64,000 nt of DNA. It comes from Thalassospira sp. (GTDB taxonomy: Bacteria; Pseudomonadota; Alphaproteobacteria; Rhodospirillales; Thalassospiraceae). Below, piece after piece: positions 1 to 8,788 of the stretch (its first letter is position 1; each line of letters starts with the position of its first letter). Under the pieces are notes generated by a model that saw only the letters and a list, made by a program, of their open reading frames with translations, was not told the origin of the DNA and searched no databases. The stretch lies in contig NZ_JAUYHK010000011.1 of the NCBI RefSeq assembly GCF_030690045.1, positions 310,001 to 374,000 on the forward strand, written 5' to 3'. Position numbers and translations under genes: made by a program.

Positions 1-3000
1 CGGGCCATCCCAACCCGCCGCATAGACGATCTTGTGATCGGGACGCAAACGGGCCGTCCCGACCTGTTGCTGGATAAAGCCGATCAGCCCGGCCGGATTG
101 GGGAACTCGTTATTGCGCAAGGTAATCAGCGCGCCCTTTGGTCCGGCATCAAGCTTTTCAACATTGGCGGTACGACACCATTGTTTGATGGTGACGACAT
201 CCAGAAGGTTTTCGACTTCCTTGGGTAATTTGCCGAACCGGTCGATCATCTCGGCGGCAAACTGATCGACTTCCTCGCGCGTGCGCAATTCCGACAACCG
301 CCGATACAGACCCAGCCGCACACCCAGATCAGGCACATAACGATCCGGGATCAAAACCGGCATGCCGACATTGATTTGCGGGACAAAACCGGTTTCGGTG
401 GCGTCAATTTCACCCTTGGCCTCGGCGACCGCTTCTTCGATCATTTGCTGATACAGCTCGATGCCGACTTCCTTGATATGGCCCGATTGTTCTTCGCCCA
501 AAAGGTTCCCGGCCCCGCGAATGTCCAGATCGTGGCTGGCAAGATTAAAACCGGCCCCCAGACTGTCAAGGGTTTGCATAACTTCAAGGCGTTTCAGCGC
601 GGTTGCCGTCAGGCGTTTGCCATGCGGCAGGGTCAGATAGGCATAGGCCCGCTGTTTGGAACGGCCAATACGTCCGCGCAACTGATAAAGCTGCGCCAGA
701 CCAAACATATCGGCACGATGAATGATCATGGTATTGGCATTGGGAACATCAATGCCCGATTCAATGATATTGGTCGCCAGCAACAGATCAAATTTGCGGT
801 CGGTGAAATCGGTCATCACCTGTTCAAGGTCGCGGGCCCCCATTTGTCCGTGCGCCACGTCAAACCGGATTTCCGGCACCAGGGTTTCCAGTTCCTTGGC
901 AATCCGGCCCAGTTCCGAAACCCGTGGGCAGACATAGAAAATCTGCCCGCCGCGATGGCGTTCGCGCAGGATTGCCTCGCGTACCACCACCGGATCATAG
1001 GGCGTGATATAGGTCCGCACCGCCAGCCGGTCGATGGGCGGGGTTGCGATAACCGACAGTTCCTTGACCCCGGTCAGGGCCATTTGCAAGGTGCGCGGGA
1101 TTGGCGTTGCCGTCAGGGTCAGGACATGCACATCGGCTTTCAGTTCCTTGAGGCGTTCCTTGTGGCGCACCCCGAAATGCTGTTCCTCGTCGATGATCAG
1201 CAGGCCCAGATCCTTGAATTTCACCCCGTCGCTCAGCAACGCATGGGTGCCACAAACAATATCGACATGCCCGCTGGCAAGGTTATCCTTGATCAGCTTG
1301 GCATTTTTGCCGGTAACCAGACGCGATAATTGCTCTACCCGCACCGGCAGGCCATCAAACCGTTGCCGGAATGTGATGTGATGCTGACGGCATAAAAGGG
1401 TCGTCGGGGCAACAATCGCCACCTGTTTCCCGGCCATCACGGCAGCAAAGGCGGCCCGCAGGGCGACTTCGGTCTTGCCAAAACCGACATCGCCACACAC
1501 CAGCCGGTCCATCGGTTTGCCTGCCGCAAGGTCATCGAGTGTATCGCGAATGGCGCGCGCCTGATCCTCGGTCTCGGCAAAGGGAAAGCGGGCGCAAAAT
1601 TCGTCATAGGCCCCTTCGGGCACGATGATTGCCTCCCCTTTGCGGATATGCCGGGCTGCGGCAATCTTGATCAGCTTTTCCGCCATATCGCGGATGCGTT
1701 CGCGCAATTTCGCCTTGCGCGCCTGCCAGGCGACACCGCCCAGCCGGTCCAGAATCGACAACCCTTCGTCCGAGCCATAGCGCGACAGAACTTCGATATT
1801 TTCGACCGGCACAAACAATTTGTCGCCGCCGTCATATTCCAGTTCCAGACAATCATGGGGCGCGCCGCCTGCGGTCACGGTTTTCAGGCCAAGATAACGC
1901 CCGATACCGTGTTCCAGATGGACAACCAGATCGCCTTCGGAAATTTCCGATGCCTCGCGCAGGAAGTTTTCCGCCTTGCGCTTGCGCCCGCCGGGGCGGC
2001 TCATGCGGTCGCCCAGAATATCCTGTTCAGACAGAAACCAAAGCCCGTCTCGGCGAAAACCGCGTTCCAGATCAAGGATAACCACGGCCAACTGGTCTGG
2101 CGTCAGGTCGTCGGTGATGTCTTCCCAGCATTCCGCCAGAACCACCTTGCCGACACCATGTTCACGCAGAACCGACACCATACGGTCCCGCGATCCGTCG
2201 GAATAGGCCGCGATTACCACCTGATTGTTCTTGCCGCGCTGGGCCGAAATGAAGTCGCGCAATTCGTCATAAAGATTAAGATCGGCACGCGCCCGGGCAT
2301 CGCCAAAATCGCGCCCGGCCCGTGCCCCCATGTCAAAACTGCCGCGTTCGGCACTTTCTTCTTCGACATAGGGCGAAAATTCCAGAACAACCCGGTCCGA
2401 CAACATGCGGTCAAATTCCGCCCGGTCCAGATAAAGACGTTCGGGCGGAACCGGTTTGTAAATATTATCACCGCCCAGCCCGCCGCCCTTGATGTTCAGG
2501 CGGGCCTGATAATAATCATCAATCATTTCAAGACGATTGCCGATCACATCGTCAATCTGGTGATCCAGCGACACCATCACATCCGGTACAAAGGCAAAGA
2601 TCGTGTCCAGCCCGTCATGAAACAGCGGCAACCAATGTTCCATACCGCCATATTTCAGGCCGGAACTGATTGATTCATAAAGCGGATCGGCTTGCGCGAC
2701 CACGCCAAACAATTCGCGGTAATTGCTGCGAAACCGGGAAATGGAATCGGGATCAAGATAAACCTCGCCGACCGGCAACATCGTGATGCTGTCGGCCCGT
2801 CCCACGGTGCGCTGGCTTTCCACGTCAAAACGCCGGATGCTTTCCAGTTCGTCGCCAAAGAAATCAAGGCGCACCGGCTCCGTCATGCCCGGCGCAAAAA
2901 TATCAACAATATCGCCGCGCACCGCATAATCGCCTGGCTCCATCACCTGTTCGGCGCGGTTATAGCCCATGCGCTCAAAATAAGTGGTCAGGTCTGGACG

Positions 3001-3429
3001 GGAATGTTCCTCGCCGATTTTCAGGGCCATGCGACCGCGTTTCATCACCTCAAGGGTTGGCACCCGTTGCAGGGCCGCCGCTGCTGTTGTCAGAACAATA
3101 CGGCCCATGCCATTGCGCGGTTGTGTCCCTTCGGCCAGCGCGGTCAGGGTTTCCACCCGTCGCGCTGTGACTTCGGCAATCGGCGATACCCGGTCATAAG
3201 GCAGGCAATCCCACGCCGGCAGTGTCAGAACCTCTACCTCACCGGCAAAAAACCGCAAGGCTTCGGCCAGTTGGGCCATGCGTTTGTCATCAAGCGCAAT
3301 ATGCAGGATGGTCGCATTGCCACCCGCAGCATCAATCAGTTCGCGCAAAAGCAGCGCGTCATAACCTTCGGGCACTCCGCCAAGGCGTTTGCGCCCGCGA
3401 GACGCAATGATTTCCTGTATTTTTGTCAA
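1..3429 (-). CDS. mfd: Transcription-repair coupling factor Mfd (3' end outside window)
   Basis: Mfd is an SF2 DNA translocase that pushes stalled RNA polymerase off DNA and recruits UvrA to the lesion. The frame is open from a TTG at 3429 to the window edge, giving 1143 codons. The family is usually about 1150-1170 residues, so only a short C-terminal piece is missing. Visible motifs are Walker A GDVGFGKT near residue 644 (encoded around 1474-1497) and the DEEQHFG box near residue 747. The last codons read IVYAAGWDGP. I chose the TTG start because it directly follows a GAGAAG ribosome-binding site and lies 7 nt after the sdhE stop; the next in-frame ATG would remove conserved N-terminal sequence. 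It is probably cotranscribed with sdhE. uvrA, whose product is its partner, also lies in this window. Confidence 0.96.
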   Translation of the reverse strand, partial: MTKIQEIIASRGRKRLGGVPEGYDALLLRELIDAAGGNATILHIALDDKRMAQLAEALRFFAGEVEVLTLPAWDCLPYDRVSPIAEVTARRVETLTALAEGTQPRNGMGRIVLTTAAAALQRVPTLEVMKRGRMALKIGEEHSRPDLTTYFERMGYNRAEQVMEPGDYAVRGDIVDIFAPGMTEPVRLDFFGDELESIRRFDVESQRTVGRADSITMLPVGEVYLDPDSISRFRSNYRELFGVVAQADPLYESISSGLKYGGMEHWLPLFHDGLDTIFAFVPDVMVSLDHQIDDVIGNRLEMIDDYYQARLNIKGGGLGGDNIYKPVPPERLYLDRAEFDRMLSDRVVLEFSPYVEEESAERGSFDMGARAGRDFGDARARADLNLYDELRDFISAQRGKNNQVVIAAYSDGSRDRMVSVLREHGVGKVVLAECWEDITDDLTPDQLAVVILDLERGFRRDGLWFLSEQDILGDRMSRPGGRKRKAENFLREASEISEGDLVVHLEHGIGRYLGLKTVTAGGAPHDCLELEYDGGDKLFVPVENIEVLSRYGSDEGLSILDRLGGVAWQARKAKLRERIRDMAEKLIKIAAARHIRKGEAIIVPEGAYDEFCARFPFAETEDQARAIRDTLDDLAAGKPMDRLVCGDVGFGKTEVALRAAFAAVMAGKQVAIVAPTTLLCRQHHITFRQRFDGLPVRVEQLSRLVTGKNAKLIKDNLASGHVDIVCGTHALLSDGVKFKDLGLLIIDEEQHFGVRHKERLKELKADVHVLTLTATPIPRTLQMALTGVKELSVIATPPIDRLAVRTYITPYDPVVVREAILRERHRGGQIFYVCPRVSELGRIAKELETLVPEIRFDVAHGQMGARDLEQVMTDFTDRKFDLLLATNIIESGIDVPNANTMIIHRADMFGLAQLYQLRGRIGRSKQRAYAYLTLPHGKRLTATALKRLEVMQTLDSLGAGFNLASHDLDIRGAGNLLGEEQSGHIKEVGIELYQQMIEEAVAEAKGEIDATETGFVPQINVGMPVLIPDRYVPDLGVRLGLYRRLSELRTREEVDQFAAEMIDRFGKLPKEVENLLDVVTIKQWCRTANVEKLDAGPKGALITLRNNEFPNPAGLIGFIQQQVGTARLRPDHKIVYAAGWDGP

Positions 3430-3436
3430 TGTCTTC

Positions 3437-3709
3437 TCAGGCGTTGCTAAGGTTCTGAATCATATGCAGGACATCGGTGTCATAAGGGGCCGGGGCCGGT
3501 ACTTTTTTGGTTGCCCACAGAAAAAAATCGGCATCCGGCACATCATTGATCAGGGCTTCAAACGCATCAAGCTGCGCCGCATTCAGGCTGGCCAGATGGG
3601 TATCCATGAAACGGCACATCAGAATATCGTTTTCCTTGGTGCCGCGATGCGCGCCGCGAAACAGCAATTTTTTACGGCGCATTTCCAGATCATGGCTGGT
3701 GTCGCTCAT
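3437..3709 (-). CDS. sdhE: Succinate dehydrogenase assembly factor SdhE (DUF339)
   Basis: This 90-residue protein belongs to the SdhE/YgfY family, which helps attach FAD covalently to the flavoprotein subunit of succinate dehydrogenase. The family pattern is visible: RRKKLLFRGAHRGTKE near residues 9-24, with the conserved RG position that contacts SdhA, followed by the small helical bundle and DADFFLW. I took the ATG at 3709 rather than an upstream in-frame start because AGGAGAG sits just upstream and the shorter protein matches family length. It precedes mfd by 7 nt on the same strand, and recG diverges from it, an arrangement common in Alphaproteobacteria. Confidence 0.9.
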   Translation of the reverse strand: MSDTSHDLEMRRKKLLFRGAHRGTKENDILMCRFMDTHLASLNAAQLDAFEALINDVPDADFFLWATKKVPAPAPYDTDVLHMIQNLSNA

Positions 3710-3901
3710 GGGGCTCTCTCCTGTGGCGATTTGCAGCAGTGCTGTTTTGTGGCACTGTGGTCGGGTCGTTTTCGGCAGGCATGGTTTGTACGGCAATTTG
3801 GGCGATTGGTCCATGCCGTCAAGCAATGTTTGGTCCGCCCATCACATCTGATAGGTTGCCGGAACGGAAATATGTTGTATACCGGATCGATAGCACCCTT
3901 T

Positions 3902-3916
3902 GTTCTATGAATGTTC
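3902..3916 (+). promoter_or_regulatory. LexA-type SOS box (GTTC-N7-GTTC) upstream of recG
   Basis: The sequence GTTC TATGAAT GTTC is an exact match to the direct-repeat LexA box used in Alphaproteobacteria. It lies 27 nt before the recG ATG in the divergent recG / sdhE-mfd gap. A TATAAA at 3933-3938 is so close to the ATG that a leaderless recG mRNA is possible; I see no good ribosome-binding site for recG. The site could act on either gene. Binding is inferred from the consensus only. Confidence 0.6.
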
Positions 3917-3943
3917 TTTCACCAAAGATCAATATAAACTCAC

Positions 3944-6031
3944 ATGCGCCCGGAAATTCTGTTCCCGCTTTTTGCTGAAATCGACAGCCTGCCGGGCATT
4001 GGCCCCAGGCTGAAGCCTCTTGTGGTACGGCTGATTGGCGGCGAACATGTGGCCGATCTGTTATGGCATTTACCCTCAAGCCTGATTGACCGGCGATTTT
4101 CTCCGCCTTTGTCCGAAACCATCGACGGATCGATTGTCACACAGGATGTCATTGTCGAACGCCACGAACCGTCATCGGACCGCCGTCGCCCCTATCGCGT
4201 GATTTGCCGGACCGATAGCGGTTTTCTGGTTCTGGCGTTTTTCAATGCCCGGCCAAAATATCTGGGCGATATGTTGCCGGTCGGCGAAAAACGGATTGTT
4301 TCGGGCAAGATCGACCATTTTCGCGGCGAATATCAGATCACCCACCCCGACCGCATCGGTACCGAGGCCGAACGCGCCCAGATTCAGACCGTGGAACCGG
4401 TTTATCCCATGTCGGCCGGGGTGACAGGCAAAACCCTGATCAAGGCGATTGCAGCGGCACTGGATCATCTTCCCGATCTGCCGGAATGGCATGATGCCGC
4501 CTTGCAAAAACGCCATCAATGGCCCGATATCAGAACCGCCCTGTATCAAATTCATCATCCGCAGGATGAAGGCGATTTGTCGCCCGATCACCCTGCCCGT
4601 CGCAGACTGGCCTATGATGAATTGCTGGCCAATCAACTGGCGCTGGCCCTGATCCGGGCAAAGATGCGAACCCTTGGCGGGCGGTCGATTGCCGGGGATG
4701 GACGGCTGCGCGCCCAACTGACGCATCATTTGCCCTTTGCCCTGACCAATGCCCAGAACCGCGCCCTTGGCGATATTTATGCCGATATGCAGGGTTCCGG
4801 GCGGATGTTGCGGCTGTTACAGGGCGATGTCGGGTCCGGCAAGACGGTGGTTGCCCTGATGGCCATGCTCAATGCGGTGGAAACCGGACGGCAGGCCGTC
4901 CTGATGGCTCCGACCGAAATTCTCGCCCGGCAACATTACGAAACCATCGCTCCCATGCTGGAAAAAATCGGGGTGACCTGCACCCTTTTGACCGGGCGTG
5001 ACAAGGGCAAGGCGCGACAGGCCGTTCTGGACGGCTTGGCGAACGGTGATTTTGCTGTTGCCGTTGGCACCCATGCCCTGTTTCAGGAGGCGGTGGCGTT
5101 TCAGGACCTGGCCTTTGCCGTCGTCGATGAACAGCATCGCTTTGGCGTGCATCAACGGCTGATGCTGGCGGCAAAGGGCACGGCGGTTGATGTATTGGTG
5201 ATGACGGCAACCCCGATCCCGCGCACTCTGACCCTGACGGCCTTTGGCGATATGGAAGTATCACGGCTGGATGAAAAACCACCGGGGCGCAAGCCGGTGG
5301 ATACACGGGTGTTACCGGCGGACAAGGTCGAAGACGTGATATCAGGCATTGGCCGCGCCATGCGCAAGGGAGCCAAGATTTACTGGGTCTGCCCGCTGGT
5401 TGAGGACTCCGAGGTTCTCGATTTGCAGGCCGCCGAAGAACGTCATCGCATTCTGGCCGATATTTTTGGCGCGGACCGGGTCGGGCTTATCCATGGCAAG
5501 ATGAAAGGCAAGGACAAGGACGCGGTGATGGAGCGCTTTGCCCACGGCGATCTGTCGATCCTTGTTGCAACCACCGTAATCGAGGTCGGCGTCAATGTGC
5601 CTGCGGCTACCGTAATGGTGATCGAACATGCCGAACGGTTTGGTCTGGCGCAGCTTCATCAGTTGCGCGGCCGGATCGGGCGCGGCGATGCCGCATCGAC
5701 CTGTTTGTTGCTCTATGCCGCCCCGCTGGGGCAGATTTCAACCGCCCGGCTTAAAATCATGCGCGAAACCGAGGACGGTTTTATCATCGCCGAAGAAGAT
5801 CTGCGCCTGCGCGGTGCCGGGGAAGTTCTGGGCACCCGGCAAAGTGGTTTGCAGGCCTATCGACTTGCCAGCCTTGATCTGCATGGCGATCTTCTGGCGA
5901 TTGCACGCGATGATGCCAAACTGATTTTGGGGCGGGATCCGGATTTGAAAACGCAACGCGGTGAAGCGTTGCGTTTGTTGCTGTATCTGTTTGAACGCGA
6001 CGAGGCGGTGCGTTATTTCCGGTCTGGTTAA
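3944..6031 (+). CDS. recG: ATP-dependent DNA helicase RecG
   Basis: RecG is a branched-DNA helicase that regresses stalled forks and remodels recombination intermediates. The 695-residue length is normal for the family. The N-terminal wedge/OB domain spans roughly residues 1-180. Walker A GDVGSGKT lies at 294-301 and the DEQH box at 395-398, followed by a helicase C domain with VIEVGVNVP and the QLRGRIGRG motif VI. The N-terminus MRPEILFPLFA is the usual alphaproteobacterial start, so the ATG at 3944 is likely correct despite the weak ribosome-binding site. The stop codon shares the palindrome TTAA with the stop of the convergent DUF502 gene. A LexA-type box just upstream suggests SOS control. 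Confidence 0.97.
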   Translation: MRPEILFPLFAEIDSLPGIGPRLKPLVVRLIGGEHVADLLWHLPSSLIDRRFSPPLSETIDGSIVTQDVIVERHEPSSDRRRPYRVICRTDSGFLVLAFFNARPKYLGDMLPVGEKRIVSGKIDHFRGEYQITHPDRIGTEAERAQIQTVEPVYPMSAGVTGKTLIKAIAAALDHLPDLPEWHDAALQKRHQWPDIRTALYQIHHPQDEGDLSPDHPARRRLAYDELLANQLALALIRAKMRTLGGRSIAGDGRLRAQLTHHLPFALTNAQNRALGDIYADMQGSGRMLRLLQGDVGSGKTVVALMAMLNAVETGRQAVLMAPTEILARQHYETIAPMLEKIGVTCTLLTGRDKGKARQAVLDGLANGDFAVAVGTHALFQEAVAFQDLAFAVVDEQHRFGVHQRLMLAAKGTAVDVLVMTATPIPRTLTLTAFGDMEVSRLDEKPPGRKPVDTRVLPADKVEDVISGIGRAMRKGAKIYWVCPLVEDSEVLDLQAAEERHRILADIFGADRVGLIHGKMKGKDKDAVMERFAHGDLSILVATTVIEVGVNVPAATVMVIEHAERFGLAQLHQLRGRIGRGDAASTCLLLYAAPLGQISTARLKIMRETEDGFIIAEEDLRLRGAGEVLGTRQSGLQAYRLASLDLHGDLLAIARDDAKLILGRDPDLKTQRGEALRLLLYLFERDEAVRYFRSG

Positions 6032-6849
6032 GCGTCCTCTTTGGTATCCTGCGGTCGTGACACCAGAACCGGCGTATTTTCCCGTTCACGCAGAATATCA
6101 ACATCCTCATAGGTTTTGGCCGAAACAACCGGTTGGTCCTGCAATTCCTGTGACCGGCGATCCGGCGGTGTGACGATACCGCCCGACATCACCATTTTGA
6201 TCGCTTCTTCGACACCCATATTCAGAATGACCATGTCGCTTTTGGGTACAAACAGCAAAAATCCCGACGTCGGATTGGGTGTCGTCGGTAGAAAGATATT
6301 GATCACGGTGTCTTCGGTCAGGTGCTGAATCTCGCCCTTGGTTTGCCCGGTGATAAACCCGATGCACCACAGGCCGCGCCGCGGGTATTCGATCAGAACC
6401 GCCTGACGAAAGGCATTGGACTGATTGGCCAGAACGGTTTCAAGGATTTGTTTGACCGCGCCATAGATGCTGCGTACTGCCGGAATCCGGCCCAAAATCT
6501 TTTCATATAGCCGGATCAACGCCCGTCCGGCAAAATTGGTGGTAAACCAGCCGACAAAAATCACGACCAATACAATCACCAGAACGCCCAGCCCCGGTAT
6601 GCCGTAATCGCGATATTCAAACGGCAGGTAGGAAACCGGATTATAATGCTCCGGAATCAGCGGCATGACCTTGCCATCGACAAAATCAACAAACCACCAT
6701 GCCAGGCCAAAAGTAATCGCCAGCGGCGCTGTCACCAGCACCCCGGTCAGAAAATAGGCCCGCAACCTTGCCCCCAAACCAATGGATGGCAAATGGGGTT
6801 TAAGATCGTCGTCATCTGATCCCGGGTGATCGTCGCGTTTGGCGTTCAT
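6028..6849 (-). CDS. DUF502 family inner-membrane protein
   Basis: This 273-residue protein matches the DUF502 family, whose function is unknown. After a charged cytoplasmic N-terminus it has two hydrophobic spans, near residues 31-53 (YFLTGVLVTAPLAITFGLAW) and 84-104 (LGVLVIVLVVIFVGWFTTNF). The family core follows: RIPAVRSIYGAVKQ, then a soluble region with TTPNPTSGF and a final acidic tail. The gene overlaps the recG stop by four bases in convergent orientation and stands alone on its strand. No catalytic motif is visible, so I give no function beyond membrane location. Confidence 0.85.
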   Translation of the reverse strand: MNAKRDDHPGSDDDDLKPHLPSIGLGARLRAYFLTGVLVTAPLAITFGLAWWFVDFVDGKVMPLIPEHYNPVSYLPFEYRDYGIPGLGVLVIVLVVIFVGWFTTNFAGRALIRLYEKILGRIPAVRSIYGAVKQILETVLANQSNAFRQAVLIEYPRRGLWCIGFITGQTKGEIQHLTEDTVINIFLPTTPNPTSGFLLFVPKSDMVILNMGVEEAIKMVMSGGIVTPPDRRSQELQDQPVVSAKTYEDVDILRERENTPVLVSRPQDTKEDA

Positions 6850-7006
6850 ATTTTACCTGTTATCGGTTGCACGGCTTTGCAAATGCTTGCAATTGATATT
6901 TGCCCGAAAGAATATGGCAAAGCTGCGACATTGTGATCAATGTGATATCAGGATCGGAAGGCCGCACGCAACCATCGTAGCATGACAAAAAGGTAAAGGA
7001 GGCGTT

Positions 7007-7270
7007 TTGCAGGTCTGGATTGTCGAATTTATCTATGATGATGCGGGCGTCACCCGGGTCAGAACAGCAAAAATCAACGCCCCGGATTATGACACCGCAC
7101 GTGGCTTCGCCCTTGGCGATGCGCCTGCTGGCGACTTTGTCATGTCGCTTTATCCGCAGTCCGATGATCAGTTTCTGGAACAGGTAACGGTTCGGGCCCA
7201 TGAAATGGCGGGCCGAACCGTGTCTGATGTTCCCGATCCGGATGATGATATCGATGAAGATGACAGTTAA
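7007..7270 (+). CDS. Small conserved-looking acidic protein, function unknown
   Basis: The 87-residue product starts at a TTG that directly follows a strong AAAGGAGG at 6995-7002; there is no ATG with comparable support. The body, from QVWIVEFIYDDAG to about residue 70, looks like a small folded alpha/beta domain. It ends in a highly acidic tail (DPDDDIDEDDS). I do not recognise a family. It lies 16 nt before the Nudix gene at 7287 on the same strand, so the two are probably cotranscribed. The ribosome-binding site and the compact spacing are the main evidence that it is real. Confidence 0.6.
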   Translation: MQVWIVEFIYDDAGVTRVRTAKINAPDYDTARGFALGDAPAGDFVMSLYPQSDDQFLEQVTVRAHEMAGRTVSDVPDPDDDIDEDDS

Positions 7271-7286
7271 GGTCATGGCATAACCA

Positions 7287-7736
7287 ATGTCCCAACCATC
7301 CGATATCCGCACATTTCCCCGCCGCCCGATTGTGGGTGTCGGGGCAGTTGTCTGGCGTGACAATGCTGTCTTGCTGATCCGGCGGGGCAATCCCCCGAAA
7401 GCCGGGCAATGGAGCCTGCCGGGCGGCGCACAGGAACTGGGCGAAACCATCCAGCAAGCCGTCATCCGCGAAGTCCGCGAAGAAGCCGGGATCGACATTG
7501 CCGACCTGGCCCTGATCGATGTGGTCGATATGATCACCCCGCCCCGCAATGGCAAGATCGAATATCATTACACCCTGATTGATTTTACCGCCCGCGCCCT
7601 TGCCGGGGATTTGCAGGCCGGTGGTGATGCCAGTGATGCCCGTTGGGTCAACCCGATTGACCTTCCACATTATGATTTGTGGAGCAAGACACTGGAAATC
7701 ATAGAAAAATCTCGCACTGTCCTCGCTCAAAAATAA
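7287..7736 (+). CDS. NUDIX hydrolase (ADP-ribose pyrophosphatase-like)
   Basis: The protein has 149 residues and a complete Nudix box, from GGAQELGE to REVREEAGI, at about residues 46-69, supplying the metal-binding glutamates. The preceding QWSLPGG and the overall length resemble the ADP-ribose/NADH pyrophosphatase-like subgroup that begins with the conserved RPIVGVGAVVW strand. The substrate cannot be decided from sequence; house-cleaning of nucleoside diphosphate derivatives is the usual role. It follows the small acidic protein gene and ends directly at a hairpin terminator shared with rpoH. Confidence 0.88.
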   Translation: MSQPSDIRTFPRRPIVGVGAVVWRDNAVLLIRRGNPPKAGQWSLPGGAQELGETIQQAVIREVREEAGIDIADLALIDVVDMITPPRNGKIEYHYTLIDFTARALAGDLQAGGDASDARWVNPIDLPHYDLWSKTLEIIEKSRTVLAQK

Positions 7737-7762
7737 AAGGCGGCATCCGAAAATGCCGCCTT
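7737..7762. terminator. Bidirectional intrinsic terminator between nudix and rpoH
   Basis: A perfect 10-bp stem, AAGGCGGCAT with ATGCCGCCTT, encloses a 6-nt loop. It starts immediately after the Nudix stop codon and lies 27 nt past the rpoH stop on the other strand. A/T bases flank the left side, so it can serve both converging transcripts. Confidence 0.75.
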
Positions 7763-7788
7763 GTGCAAGGGATCAGGTCTAACGGGCC

Positions 7789-8658
7789 TTATGCCGTGGC
7801 ATGCTGGCTCAGCACGGATTCCTGCAATTTCTTGAAGGCGCGTGCTTCAAGTTGACGAACCCGTTCACGACTGACGCCAAAGCGTTCACCAAGTTTTTCC
7901 AGCGTGATCGGATCGTCACTCAGGAAACGGGCCTGAATGATTTCGCGTTCACGATCCGGCAATTCGCCAAGGGCATTTTTCAACATGCCATTGTGCAGAT
8001 CACGTTCCTCGGCATCGCCAACCAGCATTTCCGGGCTCGGTGCTTCGGAAGCCAGGGCATCAAGATATTCCATGCCATCGTCTTTGGGCATCGGAGTATT
8101 CAGCGAGAAATCCCGTGCCGCCAGACGGCGGTTCATATCAAGGGCTTCTTTCTGGGTGACACCCAGCTTTTCCGCCACCTGCAAGGCCTGATCCGGTGAC
8201 AATTCACCATTGTCATAGATATCAAGCTGTTTCTTGGCCTTGCGCAGGCTGAAAAACAGCTTTTTCTGCGCGGCCATCGTGCCCAGCTTGACCATCGACC
8301 AGCTATGCAGGATGTATTCGGTTACCGCAGCGCGGATCCACCACATGGCATAGGTCGAAAGCCGGAAACCGCGTTCCGGATCGAATTTCTGAACGGCACG
8401 CATCAGGCCGGTATTGCCTTCTGCCACCAGATCGGGCATCGACAGGCCATAACCGCGATAGCCAAAGGCAATCTTGGCAACCAGACGCAAATGGCTGGTG
8501 ACAAGTTTGTGGGCGGCATCGGTATCCTGATGTTCCTGATACCGGCGGGCCAGCATATATTCTTCGTCATGGGTCAACATTGGAAACTTCCAGACCTGTC
8601 TCAGGTAACCGGAAAATCCATCGTCCTGTGGTACGGCAGGCAATTTGATACTGCTCAT
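7789..8658 (-). CDS. rpoH: RNA polymerase heat-shock sigma factor RpoH (sigma-32)
   Basis: The 289-residue protein directs RNA polymerase to heat-shock promoters. Region 2 is clear (DLVAEGNTGLMRAV at 76-89, then FRLSTYAMWWIRAAV). The RpoH box QKKLFFSLR at 131-139, diagnostic for sigma-32 over sigma-70, follows it. Region 4 has the helix-turn-helix TLEKLGERFGVSRERVRQLE near 250-270. The ATG at 8658 has GGAGG seven bases upstream. That ribosome-binding site is the 3' arm of a short hairpin, and a longer structured element lies 130 nt further upstream, so post-transcriptional control is plausible. The gene shares a terminator with the Nudix gene. Confidence 0.96.
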   Translation of the reverse strand: MSSIKLPAVPQDDGFSGYLRQVWKFPMLTHDEEYMLARRYQEHQDTDAAHKLVTSHLRLVAKIAFGYRGYGLSMPDLVAEGNTGLMRAVQKFDPERGFRLSTYAMWWIRAAVTEYILHSWSMVKLGTMAAQKKLFFSLRKAKKQLDIYDNGELSPDQALQVAEKLGVTQKEALDMNRRLAARDFSLNTPMPKDDGMEYLDALASEAPSPEMLVGDAEERDLHNGMLKNALGELPDREREIIQARFLSDDPITLEKLGERFGVSRERVRQLEARAFKKLQESVLSQHATA

Positions 8659-8660
8659 TT

Positions 8661-8681
8661 CAAGTCCTCCAGAGAGGTTTG
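8661..8681 (-). promoter_or_regulatory. Hairpin masking the rpoH ribosome-binding site
   Basis: On the minus strand CCTC (8677-8674) pairs with GAGG (8669-8666) across a UCUG loop. Beyond a 1x2 internal loop, CAA pairs with TTG (8681-8679 with 8663-8661). The 3' arm contains the GGAGG that serves the rpoH ATG. A short stem with an internal loop at the ribosome-binding site is what RNA thermometers look like, but thermal behaviour is inference. Confidence 0.4.
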
Positions 8682-8788
8682 CGCCCTTCCGATCTGAACT
8701 TTCTACGGTTCCAAACCGATTTCAGATGACGCGCAAACACAATCAAACGTGACAAAAATCACTTTGAAGGCCTTTTATGCTGCACTTT

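Noticed and set aside
376-2673. Two long plus-strand open frames (376-1329 and 1648-2673)
   Set aside because: They lie wholly antisense to the unbroken mfd frame, whose helicase motifs are clear. Their translations show no family character.
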